Source of the DNA: Psychroserpens luteolus
GTDB taxonomy: Bacteria > Bacteroidota > Bacteroidia > Flavobacteriales > Flavobacteriaceae
Reading direction: 5' to 3'
Assembly (NCBI RefSeq): GCF_021032705.1
Contig: NZ_JAHVXI010000001.1
Coordinates: forward strand, 744,001-808,000
Length of the DNA stretch: 64,000 nt
Position 1 is the first letter of the stretch. The number at the start of each line of letters is the position of its first letter. Shown here piece by piece: positions 9,444 through 19,383 of this stretch. The notes beneath the pieces were generated by a model, which saw only the letters and a program-made list of their open reading frames with translations, had not been told where the DNA came from and did no database searches. Made by a program: the position numbers and the translations under genes.

Positions 9444-10697
9444 TTAAACAACCATTCCGGCTGCCACTGTTTCGTTAGTTGTATCATCGATAAGAATAAT
9501 ACTTCCTGTAGTTCTGTTTTCTCGATAGGAATCAATCATCAATGGTTTGGTTGTTCTTATTTTTACTTTGGAAATATCATTCATTTTAAGGTCTTTATCC
9601 TCCGTATTTCTATCTAAAGTTTCAATATTTATTTTGTAAACAATATCTTTAATCATTGCCTTTTGCTCATTGCTCGTATGACGAATGCTGTATTTAGCTC
9701 TTGGTTTTGCTGGATCATTGTGCAGCCAGCAAAGCATAACTTCAATATCTTGGAGAGGCTCTGGTTTATTGTTAGACCTTACAATCATATCTCCTCTACT
9801 AATGTCAATATCATCTTCTAAGGTTATAGAGACAGACATCGGCGCATAAGCTTCTTTTAGACTTTCGTTTAACGTGTCGATGGTTTTTATTTTTGAAGTA
9901 AACCCTGACGGCATTATTGTTACCTCATCACCAACTCTAAAGATTCCACTTGAAACTCTACCTGCATACCCTCTATAATCTCTATGTGTTTCGTTTTGAG
10001 GCCTTAATACAGTTTGAACAGGAAATCGTGCATCTACTTTATTTATATCGCTACTAATATGCATGGTTTCTAGAGTATGTAAGAGAGGAGCTCCTTGGTA
10101 CCAGTCCATGTTTTGCGATCTATTGACGACGTTGTCTCCATTTAATGCGCTTATAGGTATAAATCGAATATCTTTTACTAATAACTTAGATGAAAATTCT
10201 TCAAATTGATTGATTACTGTATTATAAGCCTCTTCAGAATAGTCTACTAAATCCATCTTGTTTACACAAACAATAATATGTGGGATTTGTAGTAATGATG
10301 CGATAAATGAGTGACGTTTCGTTTGTTCGATAACACCATGTCTTGCATCAACAAGTATAATTGCTGCATTTGCTGTAGATGCTCCAGTTACCATGTTTCT
10401 GGTATATTGGATATGTCCAGGTGTGTCGGCAATTATAAATTTTCGTTTTGGGGTAGTAAAATACCTGTAAGCGACATCGATAGTAATTCCTTGATCTCTT
10501 TCGTCTCTTAAACCATCTGTAAATAATGCTAAGTCAACACCTTTGTGACCTTTCTTTTTGCTTGTGTTCTCAATAGCTTGTAATTGATCTTCAAATATAG
10601 ATTTTGAATCATAGAGTAAGCGCCCAATAAGTGTGCTCTTTCCATCATCTACACTTCCGGCAGTTGTAAACCGTAATAATTGATTATTATCTAACAT
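9444..10697 (-). CDS. cysN: Sulfate adenylyltransferase, GTPase subunit
   Basis: A 417-residue translation-factor-like GTPase with all G motifs: GSVDDGKST (residues 14-22), DTPGH (91-95) and NKMD (146-149), followed by EF-Tu-like beta-barrel domains. With CysD it forms ATP sulfurylase, making adenosine 5'-phosphosulfate from ATP and sulfate, driven by GTP hydrolysis. There is no fused APS kinase domain; that activity is encoded by cysC two genes upstream. It follows cysD by 13 bases, in a cysQ-DUF2061-cysC-cysD-cysN run embedded in polysaccharide genes. This context suggests sulfate activation for sulfation rather than (or as well as) assimilation. Confidence 0.95.
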   Translation of the reverse strand: MLDNNQLLRFTTAGSVDDGKSTLIGRLLYDSKSIFEDQLQAIENTSKKKGHKGVDLALFTDGLRDERDQGITIDVAYRYFTTPKRKFIIADTPGHIQYTRNMVTGASTANAAIILVDARHGVIEQTKRHSFIASLLQIPHIIVCVNKMDLVDYSEEAYNTVINQFEEFSSKLLVKDIRFIPISALNGDNVVNRSQNMDWYQGAPLLHTLETMHISSDINKVDARFPVQTVLRPQNETHRDYRGYAGRVSSGIFRVGDEVTIMPSGFTSKIKTIDTLNESLKEAYAPMSVSITLEDDIDISRGDMIVRSNNKPEPLQDIEVMLCWLHNDPAKPRAKYSIRHTSNEQKAMIKDIVYKINIETLDRNTEDKDLKMNDISKVKIRTTKPLMIDSYRENRTTGSIILIDDTTNETVAAGMVV

Positions 10698-10710
10698 TCA
10701 TTTAATTTCT

Positions 10711-11616
10711 TTAAAAGTATCCTTGACGCTTTCGGTCTTCCATGGCAGATTCTGAACGTTTGTCATCACTCCTGTTTCCTCTTTCTGTTTGCCTCATTCC
10801 TGACACCTCATCTGCTATTTTTTCGAGCGTGTCGGCTTCCGATTCTATTCCTCCTGTGATGGTAATGTCACCTAAAGTTCTAAACCTAACCTTTTTTGTT
10901 ATAATTTCTTCATGGTCTTCTAGAATTAAAAATTCTGAATTAGGTATCCAGCTATCTTGTCTCCAAACCACTTCTCTTTCATGAGCAAAATATAATGACG
11001 GGATGGCAATATTTTCTCTTTTGATATAATTCCAAACATCCATTTCTGTCCAGTTACTTATTGGAAATGCTCTAAAATGCTCACCCTCAAAATGTTTTCC
11101 ATTAAATATATTCCAAAGTTCTGGTCGTTGGTTTTTAGGATCCCATTGACCAAAATCATCTCTGTGTGAGAAAAAGCGTTCTTTTGCTCTTGCCTTTTCT
11201 TCATCACGTCGTCCTCCACCAATAGCGCAATCTATTTTATTAGATTCTATAGCATCAAGTAAGGTTGTAATTTGAAGTGCGTTTCTAGTGGCGTTTTTCC
11301 CTTTTTCTTCAGCAACTCTACCTTCATCAATAGACTCCTGTACAGAACCAACAATAAGTTCTACACCTAAATCTTTAATAATATCATCTCTAAACTTAAT
11401 CGTTTCAGGAAAATTATGACCTGTATCGACGTGCATTAAAGGAAAAGGGATTTTTGCAGGATAAAATGCTTTCTTAGCTAAATGCGTCACTAAAATAGAA
11501 TCTTTTCCTCCAGAAAATAATATAACTGGGTTATCAAACTGAGCCCATACTTCTCTTAAAACGAAAATAGCTTCGCTTTCTAATTCGTCTAAATAATTTA
11601 GGTAATACTTACTCAT
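10711..11616 (-). CDS. cysD: Sulfate adenylyltransferase, small subunit
   Basis: A 301-residue protein of the ATP-pyrophosphatase/PAPS-reductase-like superfamily with the PP-loop SGGKDS at residues 35-40, the conserved GGRRDEEKARAKER region and FPISNWTEMDVW. It catalyses adenylyl transfer from ATP to sulfate in complex with CysN. Length agrees with the roughly 300-residue family. The C-terminus ends KRQGYF, as in typical CysD. It overlaps the end of cysC by 8 bases, indicating tight coupling. Confidence 0.95.
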   Translation of the reverse strand: MSKYYLNYLDELESEAIFVLREVWAQFDNPVILFSGGKDSILVTHLAKKAFYPAKIPFPLMHVDTGHNFPETIKFRDDIIKDLGVELIVGSVQESIDEGRVAEEKGKNATRNALQITTLLDAIESNKIDCAIGGGRRDEEKARAKERFFSHRDDFGQWDPKNQRPELWNIFNGKHFEGEHFRAFPISNWTEMDVWNYIKRENIAIPSLYFAHEREVVWRQDSWIPNSEFLILEDHEEIITKKVRFRTLGDITITGGIESEADTLEKIADEVSGMRQTERGNRSDDKRSESAMEDRKRQGYF

Positions 11617-12211
11617 TGTTGAGTTCTAATTTCGGTATTATTAAGTCTATTATTTTTGCAACTGAAACGTCTATAGACTCGTGTTCTGTTTTTATTATTA
11701 TGTCTGGATTTTGAGGCACTTCATAAGGTGCCGAAATCCCAGTCATATTCTTAATTTCTCCAGCTCTCGCTTTTTTATATAAACCCTTTACATCTCTACG
11801 TTCACATTCTTCAATACTCGTATTTATATAAACTTCCACAAAGTTAACATCTTTAACGATAGTTCTAATGTTCTGTCTGTCTTTTTTATAAGGTGATACA
11901 AAGGCTGCTAAAACCACTAATCCAGCATCTATCATTAAATTAGCAACTTCTGCAATACGTCTAATATTTTCTGTTCGGTCTTCAGGAGCAAATGATAGAT
12001 CTTTATTGATCCCTCCTCTAATGTTATCACCATCAAGAGAATAGGTTTTTATTCCCTTTTCAAACAATGCTTTTTCAACAAGGTTGGCTATCGTAGATTT
12101 TCCTGAGCCTGAAAGCCCTGTAAACCAAATTAAAAAAGCATTATGCCCATTTAACTTTGTTCTATCTGCTTTTTGTAAATGATATGAGTGTGGAATAATA
12201 TGTTTTTTCAT
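11609..12211 (-). CDS. cysC: Adenylyl-sulfate (APS) kinase
   Basis: A 200-residue P-loop kinase with GLSGSGKS at residues 32-39 and the SLDGDNIRGGIN and FVSPYKKDR segments that bind APS. It phosphorylates APS to 3'-phosphoadenosine 5'-phosphosulfate (PAPS), the donor for sulfotransferases and the substrate of CysH. No PAPS reductase or sulfite reductase gene is in this window. Together with cysQ, encoded two genes upstream, this favours a PAPS pool used for sulfation. The gene follows the DUF2061 gene with a 4-base gap. Confidence 0.95.
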   Translation of the reverse strand: MKKHIIPHSYHLQKADRTKLNGHNAFLIWFTGLSGSGKSTIANLVEKALFEKGIKTYSLDGDNIRGGINKDLSFAPEDRTENIRRIAEVANLMIDAGLVVLAAFVSPYKKDRQNIRTIVKDVNFVEVYINTSIEECERRDVKGLYKKARAGEIKNMTGISAPYEVPQNPDIIIKTEHESIDVSVAKIIDLIIPKLELNNE

Positions 12212-12215
12212 TTAT

Positions 12216-12650
12216 TTAAGCTTTTGGATTATTCCTATTCGTTAATCCATAGTTTAATTTATACCATAAACGCTCATGTAAGTAATATAGTGCCATTTTT
12301 GTAATTACTTCTGCAAATCCAATTTGTAATCCTATTAACGCATCTCCAGAAATAATCCAAGCTAATAAAACTGTGTCTAAGGTACCTATAAACCTCCATG
12401 TTACAGTTTTTGCTAAATGTCGTTTACGACTTTCAAGTATTTGACCATTTTTAGATAAATTAATTTTAAACCAAACGCGTTCATGTAAATAATACAGTAG
12501 CATTTTAGTTACGACCTCGGCAAATCCAATTTTTAATCCTGTTGTAGGGTTTCCTGAAATAAGCCAGGATAGTAAAACCGTATCTAAGGTACCTAAAATT
12601 CTCCAAGTTATGGTTTTAGCAATATGCCTTTTATGTGATTGATCTTTCAT
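12216..12650 (-). CDS. Tandem DUF2061 membrane protein
   Basis: A 144-residue small membrane protein made of two near-identical copies of one unit. Residues about 6-60 carry KRHIAKTITWRILGTLDT and YLHERVWFK; residues about 76-131 carry KRHLAKTVTWRFIGTLDT and YLHERLWYK. Each copy has two hydrophobic helices, matching DUF2061, usually a single domain of about 55 residues. The duplication is visible in the DNA too (12240-12400 against 12440-12630). Its placement between cysQ and cysC suggests a link to sulfate activation, possibly transport or membrane organisation, but no biochemical role is established to my knowledge. It abuts cysQ with one shared base. Confidence 0.85.
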   Translation of the reverse strand: MKDQSHKRHIAKTITWRILGTLDTVLLSWLISGNPTTGLKIGFAEVVTKMLLYYLHERVWFKINLSKNGQILESRKRHLAKTVTWRFIGTLDTVLLAWIISGDALIGLQIGFAEVITKMALYYLHERLWYKLNYGLTNRNNPKA

Positions 12651-13459
12651 TACTTAGATACAATAAACCAAGGGTTCAATAGGTTTTCTTTATTATAAAG
12701 CAATGGTTTATTTGTTTCCTTTGATATGACCTCAACACCAACTGCTTGACATATGGCTTGACCAGCTGCTGTATCCCATTCCATTGTTGGCGCAAATCTT
12801 GGATACACATCTGCAGTACCCTCTGCAACTAAACAAAACTTAAGAGAACTCCCTTTTGAAACAATTTCTACATCATAGCCTTTTTCTTTAATATCATCTA
12901 CATAATCTAAGGTATCCTGACTCATATGAGATCGACTTCCCACAACTTGAATTATTTGTGAAGGCTGTGTTTTTGGCTGAAGGTATTCTGCTTTTTCCAA
13001 AACAGTATGTATTGACGCTTCATGAGAATCTAATTGAACTTTATACGCTTTCTGTTGTATCACATCTCCAAAATAAAGTGTTTTAAAGGCGGGGACGTAA
13101 ATAACACCTATAATTGGCTTTCCGTTTTCTACTAATGCTATGTTGACTGTAAACTCTCCATTGCGTTTTATAAACTCTTTGGTACCATCTACTGGGTCTA
13201 CAACCCAACAGGTGTTCCAGTTTTTTCGAACTGAAAAATCTATTTGTTTATTCTCTTCGCTTATGATAGGAATTAATGTAGGTTCTAAAAACGAATTTAT
13301 TATGTCGTTAGCTCTTTTATCGGCCTCTGTTAAAGGAGACTTATCGGCTTTAATTTCAACATCAAAAGCGGTGTCATACACTTGCATGATAACATGTCCG
13401 GCTTTTAGAGATGCTTTAATAGCTCTCTGTAAATTTTTATTTATTTCCGTACCAGTCAT
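12650..13459 (-). CDS. cysQ: 3'(2'),5'-bisphosphate nucleotidase
   Basis: A 269-residue member of the inositol-monophosphatase superfamily with the metal-binding signature DPVDGT (88-93), an upstream ISEEN (66-70) and the C-terminal [10 protein letters not shown] motif. CysQ removes the 3' phosphate from PAP, the by-product of PAPS-dependent sulfotransferases and PAPS reductase, relieving product inhibition. It heads the PAPS sub-cluster and overlaps the end of fcl by 23 bases, which fixes the sulfate genes inside the sugar-nucleotide operon. Confidence 0.93.
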   Translation of the reverse strand: MTGTEINKNLQRAIKASLKAGHVIMQVYDTAFDVEIKADKSPLTEADKRANDIINSFLEPTLIPIISEENKQIDFSVRKNWNTCWVVDPVDGTKEFIKRNGEFTVNIALVENGKPIIGVIYVPAFKTLYFGDVIQQKAYKVQLDSHEASIHTVLEKAEYLQPKTQPSQIIQVVGSRSHMSQDTLDYVDDIKEKGYDVEIVSKGSSLKFCLVAEGTADVYPRFAPTMEWDTAAGQAICQAVGVEVISKETNKPLLYNKENLLNPWFIVSK

Positions 13460-14489
13460 ACATCTGTTGAATTCCGTCTTCTAATTCTATTTTATGTTTC
13501 CACCCCAAGCTGTTTAATTTTGAGACATCTGTCAATTTCCTTAAAGTACCATCAGGCTTTTCTGTATTAAAGATTAGGTTTCCTTCGTAACCTACGATCT
13601 TTTTTATAGTTTCAGCTAATTCTTTAATTGAAATATCTTTTCCTGTTCCTATATTGATATGTGTATTTCTAATTTCTTTTTCGCCTTCAGAAAAAGTATC
13701 TTTGAATTCCCTTTTTTCCATTATAAACACGCAAGCATCTGCCATGTCTTTAGACCACAAAAACTCACGTTTTGGTTTACCCGTTCCCCATATCTCGACA
13801 GTATTTTCTGAAACACCAAATGAAGACAAGTACGTTTTTGCTTCTTCAATAGTTGCCAGCCCAGTGTCTTTCAATATCTCATCATATGCCGATTTGCTTA
13901 ATAGTTTTGAAAGGTGAATTTTCCTTATTAAGGCTGGAAGTACGTGGGATTTTTCTAAATCAAAATTGTCGTTTGGACCATACAAATTAGTAGGCATAAC
14001 CGAAATAAAATTTGTCCCATACTGTAAGTTATAGCTTTCACACATTTTGATTCCTGCAATCTTTGCAATCGCATAAGGTTCATTTGTATATTCTAAAACA
14101 TCTGTAAGAAGATAGTCTTCTTTCATTGGTTGTGGTGCATTTTTAGGGTAGATGCACGTGCTTCCTAAAAACAACAGCTTCTTAACTTTGTTGATGTAAC
14201 TTTGATGAATCACATTATTTTGAATCATCATATTATCGTAGATAAAATCTGCTCTGTAAATATTATTGGCCACTATACCACCAACTTTAGCGGCTGCCAG
14301 GAATACATATTCTGGTTTTTCTGAGTTAAAAAAATGGGCGACATCGTTTTGGTTGGTAAGATCTAACTCTTTGTGCGTTCTTGTTATAAGGTTGGTATAC
14401 CCTTTTTGTTGGAGGTTCTCTAATATAGCGCTACCTACTAAGCCTCGATGGCCAGCGATATAAATCTTAGAATTTTTATTCATTTTCAA
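13437..14489 (-). CDS. fcl: GDP-L-fucose synthase
   Basis: A 350-residue short-chain dehydrogenase/reductase of the extended type with GHRGLVG (13-19) as the nucleotide-binding loop, GSTCIYP carrying the catalytic Ser, and YAIAKIAG carrying the catalytic Tyr and Lys. It epimerises and reduces GDP-4-keto-6-deoxymannose to GDP-L-fucose using NADPH. It is slightly longer than the usual 310-320 residues because of an insert near residues 195-230 ([12 protein letters not shown] region), which is seen in some bacterial homologues. The substrate is provided by Gmd, encoded 1.4 kb upstream in the same operon. Confidence 0.93.
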   Translation of the reverse strand: MKMNKNSKIYIAGHRGLVGSAILENLQQKGYTNLITRTHKELDLTNQNDVAHFFNSEKPEYVFLAAAKVGGIVANNIYRADFIYDNMMIQNNVIHQSYINKVKKLLFLGSTCIYPKNAPQPMKEDYLLTDVLEYTNEPYAIAKIAGIKMCESYNLQYGTNFISVMPTNLYGPNDNFDLEKSHVLPALIRKIHLSKLLSKSAYDEILKDTGLATIEEAKTYLSSFGVSENTVEIWGTGKPKREFLWSKDMADACVFIMEKREFKDTFSEGEKEIRNTHINIGTGKDISIKELAETIKKIVGYEGNLIFNTEKPDGTLRKLTDVSKLNSLGWKHKIELEDGIQQMYDWYGNK

Positions 14490-14531
14490 AAGATGATTTT
14501 TAAATTTAAATCATTAGAAATAACCTATTAA

Positions 14532-15902
14532 TTACTCTATAATATATGGTCTTGAAATCATAAGGTGTTTAAACTTCGGTTTACCTTCTATGACATTAAT
14601 CTTTAGTTTGTGAGATGTAATGTCACAGTCAGATCTAAATAATGTATATTTCTCCTTATTTGGTTCAACTTTTATAGTGTCTTTTACAATTTGATTAACC
14701 TCAAATTTAATTTTAAAGTTTTCTGGAGTTTCGTTTTTAAGGATTTTTTCAATTCTAAAAATATTAAAATTACTTCCATCAATACAGATTCTATTTGACG
14801 TCGAAATAAACTTTCCTGAGTTAGTTCCTTCACCATCCAAGCCTGTTTTCTCTCCTTCTAATTTGAATTTAAATGTTTTGTTTACTCTATCAATTTCAAA
14901 AATTGTTATTGTCCATTCTTCTTCAATAGGAAATGTTTCTCCTAGGGTAATCTTACTTATCGCTGGCATCCAGCTTTTAAAACCTTTTGACGGTCTTTCT
15001 ATATGATAAGAACCTCGAAGCTCCGACGGTTTTTTATCGTCAATAGTGATCGCTATATGAGTTTTGTTCTTTTGTGATTTATTATCTGAAACGAGTTCAA
15101 TAAACGTGCCTGAATATTCTACTTCTATAGACTTTTTTATAGTATTTAATTGGATAATCTCTCTTAAGCTATCACGTCTGATATCATATGTAATAGAATC
15201 TGTTTTAATAAATTTTGATAGCACAATTTGTCTCAATAGCATATTCCCTCTATCATTTGGATGCACATTAGGGTCTACAGTATTTCCCATTAATTCATTT
15301 GGTGCTATGTTATTGTTGTCTAAATGTGTTTTCCATAACTCTCTTACATTTACAAAACCACAGCCATATTTTTTTGCAATGGCTTTTATTGCTTTTGAAT
15401 CAAAGTCGTGAGATTTATTAATCGATTCTAATTTATCATTAGGAGTATTCCAAACATAATGATGATCTAATAATAATATATCTGAAGGGATTCGCTTTCT
15501 TAGGTCTTTTATAAAAGAATCATATAACCCATCCTTTATCCCACTATAAGCATGAAATATAATTAGGTCTGGGTTTTCTTGATAAACATCATGAATTACT
15601 GTATTGGTTAAATCGGGTATTGTAAATCCACCTATTGGTTTATGCTTAAAAGAAATGTTTGCAAAAGGAAAACGGGTTTTTAGAGAATCTACTAAAATAC
15701 TTGTTTTCATTCCGCCTATAATAGATTGTCCATAAAATAAAATCTCTACGTTGTTTGGGTTTTCTTTTGTACTACTATTGAGAAGACTTAAAGTTCTATC
15801 AATATTAATATATTTTATCTTTCCCTCTTGAGTATATTTTATACAGCAAAAAGAAGTTAAGATAACTATAGTAAGTAAAAAAAGCGTTTTGAGATTTTTC
15901 AT
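14532..15902 (-). CDS. SGNH/GDSL-type hydrolase, predicted lipoprotein or secreted
   Basis: A 456-residue protein starting with a hydrophobic signal sequence ending in TSFCCIK, so lipidation at Cys19 or Cys20 is likely. The segment ILFYGQSIIGG (about residue 55) matches SGNH block I, with Ser as nucleophile, and DPNVHPNDRGN (about residue 225) resembles block V with the catalytic Asp/His pair. Such enzymes often add or remove acyl groups on glycans. The C-terminal 200 residues look beta-rich and may bind carbohydrate. It sits between gmd (one base upstream) and fcl, so a role in deacetylating or trimming the exported polymer is inferred. Confidence 0.72.
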   Translation of the reverse strand: MKNLKTLFLLTIVILTSFCCIKYTQEGKIKYINIDRTLSLLNSSTKENPNNVEILFYGQSIIGGMKTSILVDSLKTRFPFANISFKHKPIGGFTIPDLTNTVIHDVYQENPDLIIFHAYSGIKDGLYDSFIKDLRKRIPSDILLLDHHYVWNTPNDKLESINKSHDFDSKAIKAIAKKYGCGFVNVRELWKTHLDNNNIAPNELMGNTVDPNVHPNDRGNMLLRQIVLSKFIKTDSITYDIRRDSLREIIQLNTIKKSIEVEYSGTFIELVSDNKSQKNKTHIAITIDDKKPSELRGSYHIERPSKGFKSWMPAISKITLGETFPIEEEWTITIFEIDRVNKTFKFKLEGEKTGLDGEGTNSGKFISTSNRICIDGSNFNIFRIEKILKNETPENFKIKFEVNQIVKDTIKVEPNKEKYTLFRSDCDITSHKLKINVIEGKPKFKHLMISRPYIIE

Positions 15903-17021
15903 TTACTCAAAGTAATTTTTAATTCTATAACCTCCGTCTTTGAGGTATTGTTGTTTTTGCATTAATTTAATATCGCTAGACATCATATCTTCTACTAAAG
16001 CTGGTAGATCATATTTAGGAACCCAACCTAGTTTTTCTCTGGCTTTTGTTGCATCACCCACAAGTAAATCTACTTCGGTTGGTCTATAATATTTTTCGTC
16101 AACTGCTATAACTTCCTTACCAATTTCTACCTGATAGTCTGGATTATTACAAGATTTGATATAGCCTTTTTCATTTGAACCCTCACCTTTAAATTCTAGT
16201 TCAATTCCAACATGATCAAAACTCATTCTAACAAAATCTCTTACAGATGTCGTTTTACCTGTAGCGATGACCCAATCTTCTGGTGTATCGGCCTGTAAAA
16301 TCATCCACATCATTCGAATATAATCCTTTGCATGTCCCCAGTCTCTTTGGGCATCTAGATTACCTAGGTAAATTTTATCTTGTAAACCTAAAGCTATTCT
16401 AGATGTTGCTCTAGTTATTTTTCTAGTAACAAAAGTTTCTCCTCTAATTGGCGATTCGTGATTAAATAAAATACCGTTGCAGGCATAAATACCATAAGCT
16501 TCTCTATAGTTAACTGTAATCCAATACGCATACATTTTTGCGACTGCATAAGGACTTCTTGGGTAAAACGGAGTCGTTTCAGTTTGAGGTACTTCTTGAA
16601 CTTTACCATATAATTCTGATGTAGAAGCTTGATAGATTCTTGTCGATTTTTCTAAGCCGAGTATTCTAATTGCTTCTAATAATCTAAGTGTCCCTAGACC
16701 ATCAGCATTTGCTGTATATTCAGGTGTTTCGAAAGACACATGAACATGGCTCATTGCTGCTAAGTTGTATATCTCATCTGGTTTTACATCTTGAATGATT
16801 CTAATGAGGTTTGTACTATCGGTTAAATCACCATAGTGTAAGATGAAATTTTGATCTTCTTCATGAGGATCTTGATATAAATGATCAATTCTAGCTGTAT
16901 TGAATAAAGATGATCTTCTTTTAACACCATGAACGATATATCCTTTCTTTAATAGGAACTCACTTAAATAAGCTCCATCTTGACCTGTTACGCCTGTAAT
17001 TAATGCTATTTTTTTCTGCAT
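15903..17021 (-). CDS. gmd: GDP-mannose 4,6-dehydratase
   Basis: A 372-residue extended SDR enzyme with [10 protein letters not shown] (10-19) as the NADP-binding loop, [11 protein letters not shown] containing the catalytic Ser/Thr-Glu pair, and [13 protein letters not shown] with the Tyr-x3-Lys. It converts GDP-D-mannose to GDP-4-keto-6-deoxymannose, the precursor of GDP-L-fucose and related deoxysugars. Fcl, which finishes that route, is encoded in the same operon. A TAnnTTTG promoter element lies about 55 bases upstream, so gmd may head a transcription unit separate from the rhamnose genes. Confidence 0.96.
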   Translation of the reverse strand: MQKKIALITGVTGQDGAYLSEFLLKKGYIVHGVKRRSSLFNTARIDHLYQDPHEEDQNFILHYGDLTDSTNLIRIIQDVKPDEIYNLAAMSHVHVSFETPEYTANADGLGTLRLLEAIRILGLEKSTRIYQASTSELYGKVQEVPQTETTPFYPRSPYAVAKMYAYWITVNYREAYGIYACNGILFNHESPIRGETFVTRKITRATSRIALGLQDKIYLGNLDAQRDWGHAKDYIRMMWMILQADTPEDWVIATGKTTSVRDFVRMSFDHVGIELEFKGEGSNEKGYIKSCNNPDYQVEIGKEVIAVDEKYYRPTEVDLLVGDATKAREKLGWVPKYDLPALVEDMMSSDIKLMQKQQYLKDGGYRIKNYFE

Positions 17022-17076
17022 TTCTTCTATTTAAAACATTAAATTAATCCTTTTTTTGGATAGGTTTAATAATCTG

Positions 17077-17084
17077 CAAATGTA
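17077..17084 (-). promoter_or_regulatory. Bacteroidota -7 promoter element for gmd
   Basis: On the minus strand the sequence reads TACATTTG, an exact match to the Bacteroidota consensus TAnnTTTG, in the 100-base gap between rfbD and gmd. A clear TTTG at -33 is not present. It would give a leader of roughly 50 bases and would start an internal transcript covering gmd and the genes after it. Confidence 0.55.
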
Positions 17085-17121
17085 TGATTTTTGTTGCTAT
17101 TTATCACACCCTAAACCTAGC

Positions 17122-17982
17122 TTAATCTGTAGATAAGCTTTTAATGACCTCATCAACACTTGCTTTCCAGTTGTTAAGTGGTTTTTTAATGAGTTGTTCT
17201 GCTTTTTTGGTATTCAACACACTGTATAATGGTCTTTTGGCTTTAGAGGGATAATCTTTTATAGCAGAGACATTGGAAGTTTTACCCAAAAGTTGTGCTA
17301 TGTGCAATGCAAGACCATGCCATGTTGTTTCTCCTTCGGCTGAAAAATGATAGATTCCAAAATTACTCACTCTATTAATGATTAAAAACATTATAAAATT
17401 TGATAAATCAACACAGCTTGTAGGTGTGCCTTTTTGAGAAGTAATTATAGTTAGTTTTTTATCGTTTTTAAGCTTATTAAAAATTGTCTTTACAAAGTTC
17501 TTATTAAACGTCGAATACAACCAAGACGTTCTGATAATAAAATGTCTATCTAAATGCTTTCTTATATAGTCTTCACCCAAAAGTTTTGATGTTCCATAAG
17601 CGTTTATTGGTTGCGTTGGATCATCTTCATTATAAGGGCGTGTACTTTGTCCATCAAAAACATAATCTGTAGATATATGAATGAGTGTTGTATTATAGGT
17701 TTTACAATTCTCTGCTAAATTTTTTACCGCATTTGCATTAATATCAATTGCAGCTGCTATTTCACTTTCTGCTAAATCTACATTAGTATATGCTGCACAA
17801 TTAATACAATAGTTAAAGTGATTTGTTTTAAAAAGAAGTGCTAGACTTTTACTATTGGTAATATCTAATTCAGACCTTTCAACAAAAACAAAGTCAATGG
17901 ATTTGGCAAAATTAGTTGAGAGCTCTCTAATCGTTTTACCTAATTGACCATTGGCACCTGTAACTAAAACTTTACTTTTCAT
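17122..17982 (-). CDS. rfbD: dTDP-4-dehydrorhamnose reductase
   Basis: A 286-residue extended SDR with GANGQLGKTIREL near residue 8, STDYVFDG near residue 105 and YGTSKLLGE with the catalytic Tyr/Lys pair. It performs the last step of dTDP-L-rhamnose synthesis, NADPH reduction of dTDP-4-keto-L-rhamnose. It overlaps the rfbC 3' end by 11 bases. It is the last gene of an rfbB-rfbA-rfbC-rfbD run. Confidence 0.94.
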   Translation of the reverse strand: MKSKVLVTGANGQLGKTIRELSTNFAKSIDFVFVERSELDITNSKSLALLFKTNHFNYCINCAAYTNVDLAESEIAAAIDINANAVKNLAENCKTYNTTLIHISTDYVFDGQSTRPYNEDDPTQPINAYGTSKLLGEDYIRKHLDRHFIIRTSWLYSTFNKNFVKTIFNKLKNDKKLTIITSQKGTPTSCVDLSNFIMFLIINRVSNFGIYHFSAEGETTWHGLALHIAQLLGKTSNVSAIKDYPSKAKRPLYSVLNTKKAEQLIKKPLNNWKASVDEVIKSLSTD

Positions 17983-18523
17983 TTAAATACTCTGAAAGTG
18001 ATGGTAATTTTTTATCCTTTTCTGAGAGGATCGCATCGTCTTCAGAAATTCCCCAGTCAATATTTAAATCTTTATCATTAAATATAAGCCCTCTTTCTGA
18101 AGGTTGGTGGTAAAAGTTATCACATTTATAGTTAATAATCGTGTTGTCTTTTAATACGACAAAACCATGTGCAAAACCTTTAGGCACGAACAATTGCTTT
18201 TTATTGTCTTGGTTCAATTCTATTGAAAAAGATTGACCAAAAGTTGGAGACTCTTCTCGAAGGTCAACACAAACATCAATCACTGCTCCTTGAACAACGC
18301 GAACTAGTTTTGACTGTTCATATTCGCCTATTTGAAAATGTAGTCCTCTTAGCACGTTTTTGGATGACTTAGATTCATTGTCCTGAACAAAATCGATAGT
18401 TAGACCAGTTATATTTTGAAATTTATTGGCATTAAAGCTTTCAAAAAAATAACCTCTATTATCTTCAAACACCTGAGGTTTTATAACATAACAGTCTTTG
18501 AGATGTGTTTCTTCTACTATCAT
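17972..18523 (-). CDS. rfbC: dTDP-4-dehydrorhamnose 3,5-epimerase
   Basis: A 183-residue cupin epimerase of normal family length. DNRGYFFESFN near residue 22, LRGLHFQ near residue 59 (catalytic His) and VPKGFAHGF near residue 117 are diagnostic. It epimerises C3 and C5 of dTDP-4-keto-6-deoxyglucose. The gene follows rfbA by 5 bases and overlaps rfbD, so the four steps are translationally linked. Confidence 0.95.
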   Translation of the reverse strand: MIVEETHLKDCYVIKPQVFEDNRGYFFESFNANKFQNITGLTIDFVQDNESKSSKNVLRGLHFQIGEYEQSKLVRVVQGAVIDVCVDLREESPTFGQSFSIELNQDNKKQLFVPKGFAHGFVVLKDNTIINYKCDNFYHQPSERGLIFNDKDLNIDWGISEDDAILSEKDKKLPSLSEYLNEK

Positions 18524-18528
18524 AAAAA

Positions 18529-19383
18529 CTAAAGGTTTTGTAAATACTCTCCGTAACCACTTTTAAGTAATGGTTTAGCTAATTTAGTAAGTTGAGTTTT
18601 ATCAATGAACCCCATTTTATAAGCAGTTTCTTCAATGCATCCTATTTTTAACCCTTGACGTTCTTCAATAACCTGTACAAACTGAGATGCTTGCATCAAG
18701 GAGTTAAATGTTCCTGTGTCTAACCAGGCAGTACCTTTATCTAAAATTTGAACATTCAAATTTCCTTGTTCTAGATACGTTTTATTAACGTCGGTGATTT
18801 CTAATTCTCCTCGCGCACTTGGTTGTATATTCTTAGCTATTTCAATTACAGAATTATCGTAAAAATAAATTCCGGGAACAGCATAATTTGATTTAGGATG
18901 CGTTGGTTTTTCTTCTATTGAAAGGGCTTTGTTATTTTCATCAAAATCAACAACACCATAGCGTTGAGGGTCTTGAACATGGTAGGCAAAAATAATGCCT
19001 CCATCAATATTGTTGAGTTGCCTTAGTTTTTCTTCTAATCCTGAACCGTAAAAAATATTATCTCCTAAAATTAGTGCCACTTTATCATTGCCCACAAAAG
19101 ACTCTCCTATAATAAAGGCCTCTGCAAGACCGTTTGGGTTTTCTTGAACCTCATATTTAAAAACACAACCATAATCCTCTCCATTACCAAGTAATTCTTT
19201 AAATCTCGGTGTGTCTTTTGATGTTGAAATAATTAAGATCTCTCTAATACCAGCCGACATTAATGTTGTTAACGGGTAGTAGATCATTGGCTTATCATAT
19301 ACTGGCATTAATTGTTTGCTTACAACCCTAGTTAATGGATGTAATCGTGTACCAGAACCTCCTGCTAAAATAATTCCTTTCAT
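18529..19383 (-). CDS. rfbA: Glucose-1-phosphate thymidylyltransferase
   Basis: A 284-residue nucleotidyltransferase with the N-terminal [13 protein letters not shown] loop (6-18), GDNIFYG near residue 110 and [19 protein letters not shown]. It makes dTDP-glucose from dTTP and glucose-1-phosphate, the committed step for rhamnose. Start and rfbB stop share one base (TAATG), a classic coupling arrangement. Length fits RmlA. Confidence 0.96.
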   Translation of the reverse strand: MKGIILAGGSGTRLHPLTRVVSKQLMPVYDKPMIYYPLTTLMSAGIREILIISTSKDTPRFKELLGNGEDYGCVFKYEVQENPNGLAEAFIIGESFVGNDKVALILGDNIFYGSGLEEKLRQLNNIDGGIIFAYHVQDPQRYGVVDFDENNKALSIEEKPTHPKSNYAVPGIYFYDNSVIEIAKNIQPSARGELEITDVNKTYLEQGNLNVQILDKGTAWLDTGTFNSLMQASQFVQVIEERQGLKIGCIEETAYKMGFIDKTQLTKLAKPLLKSGYGEYLQNL

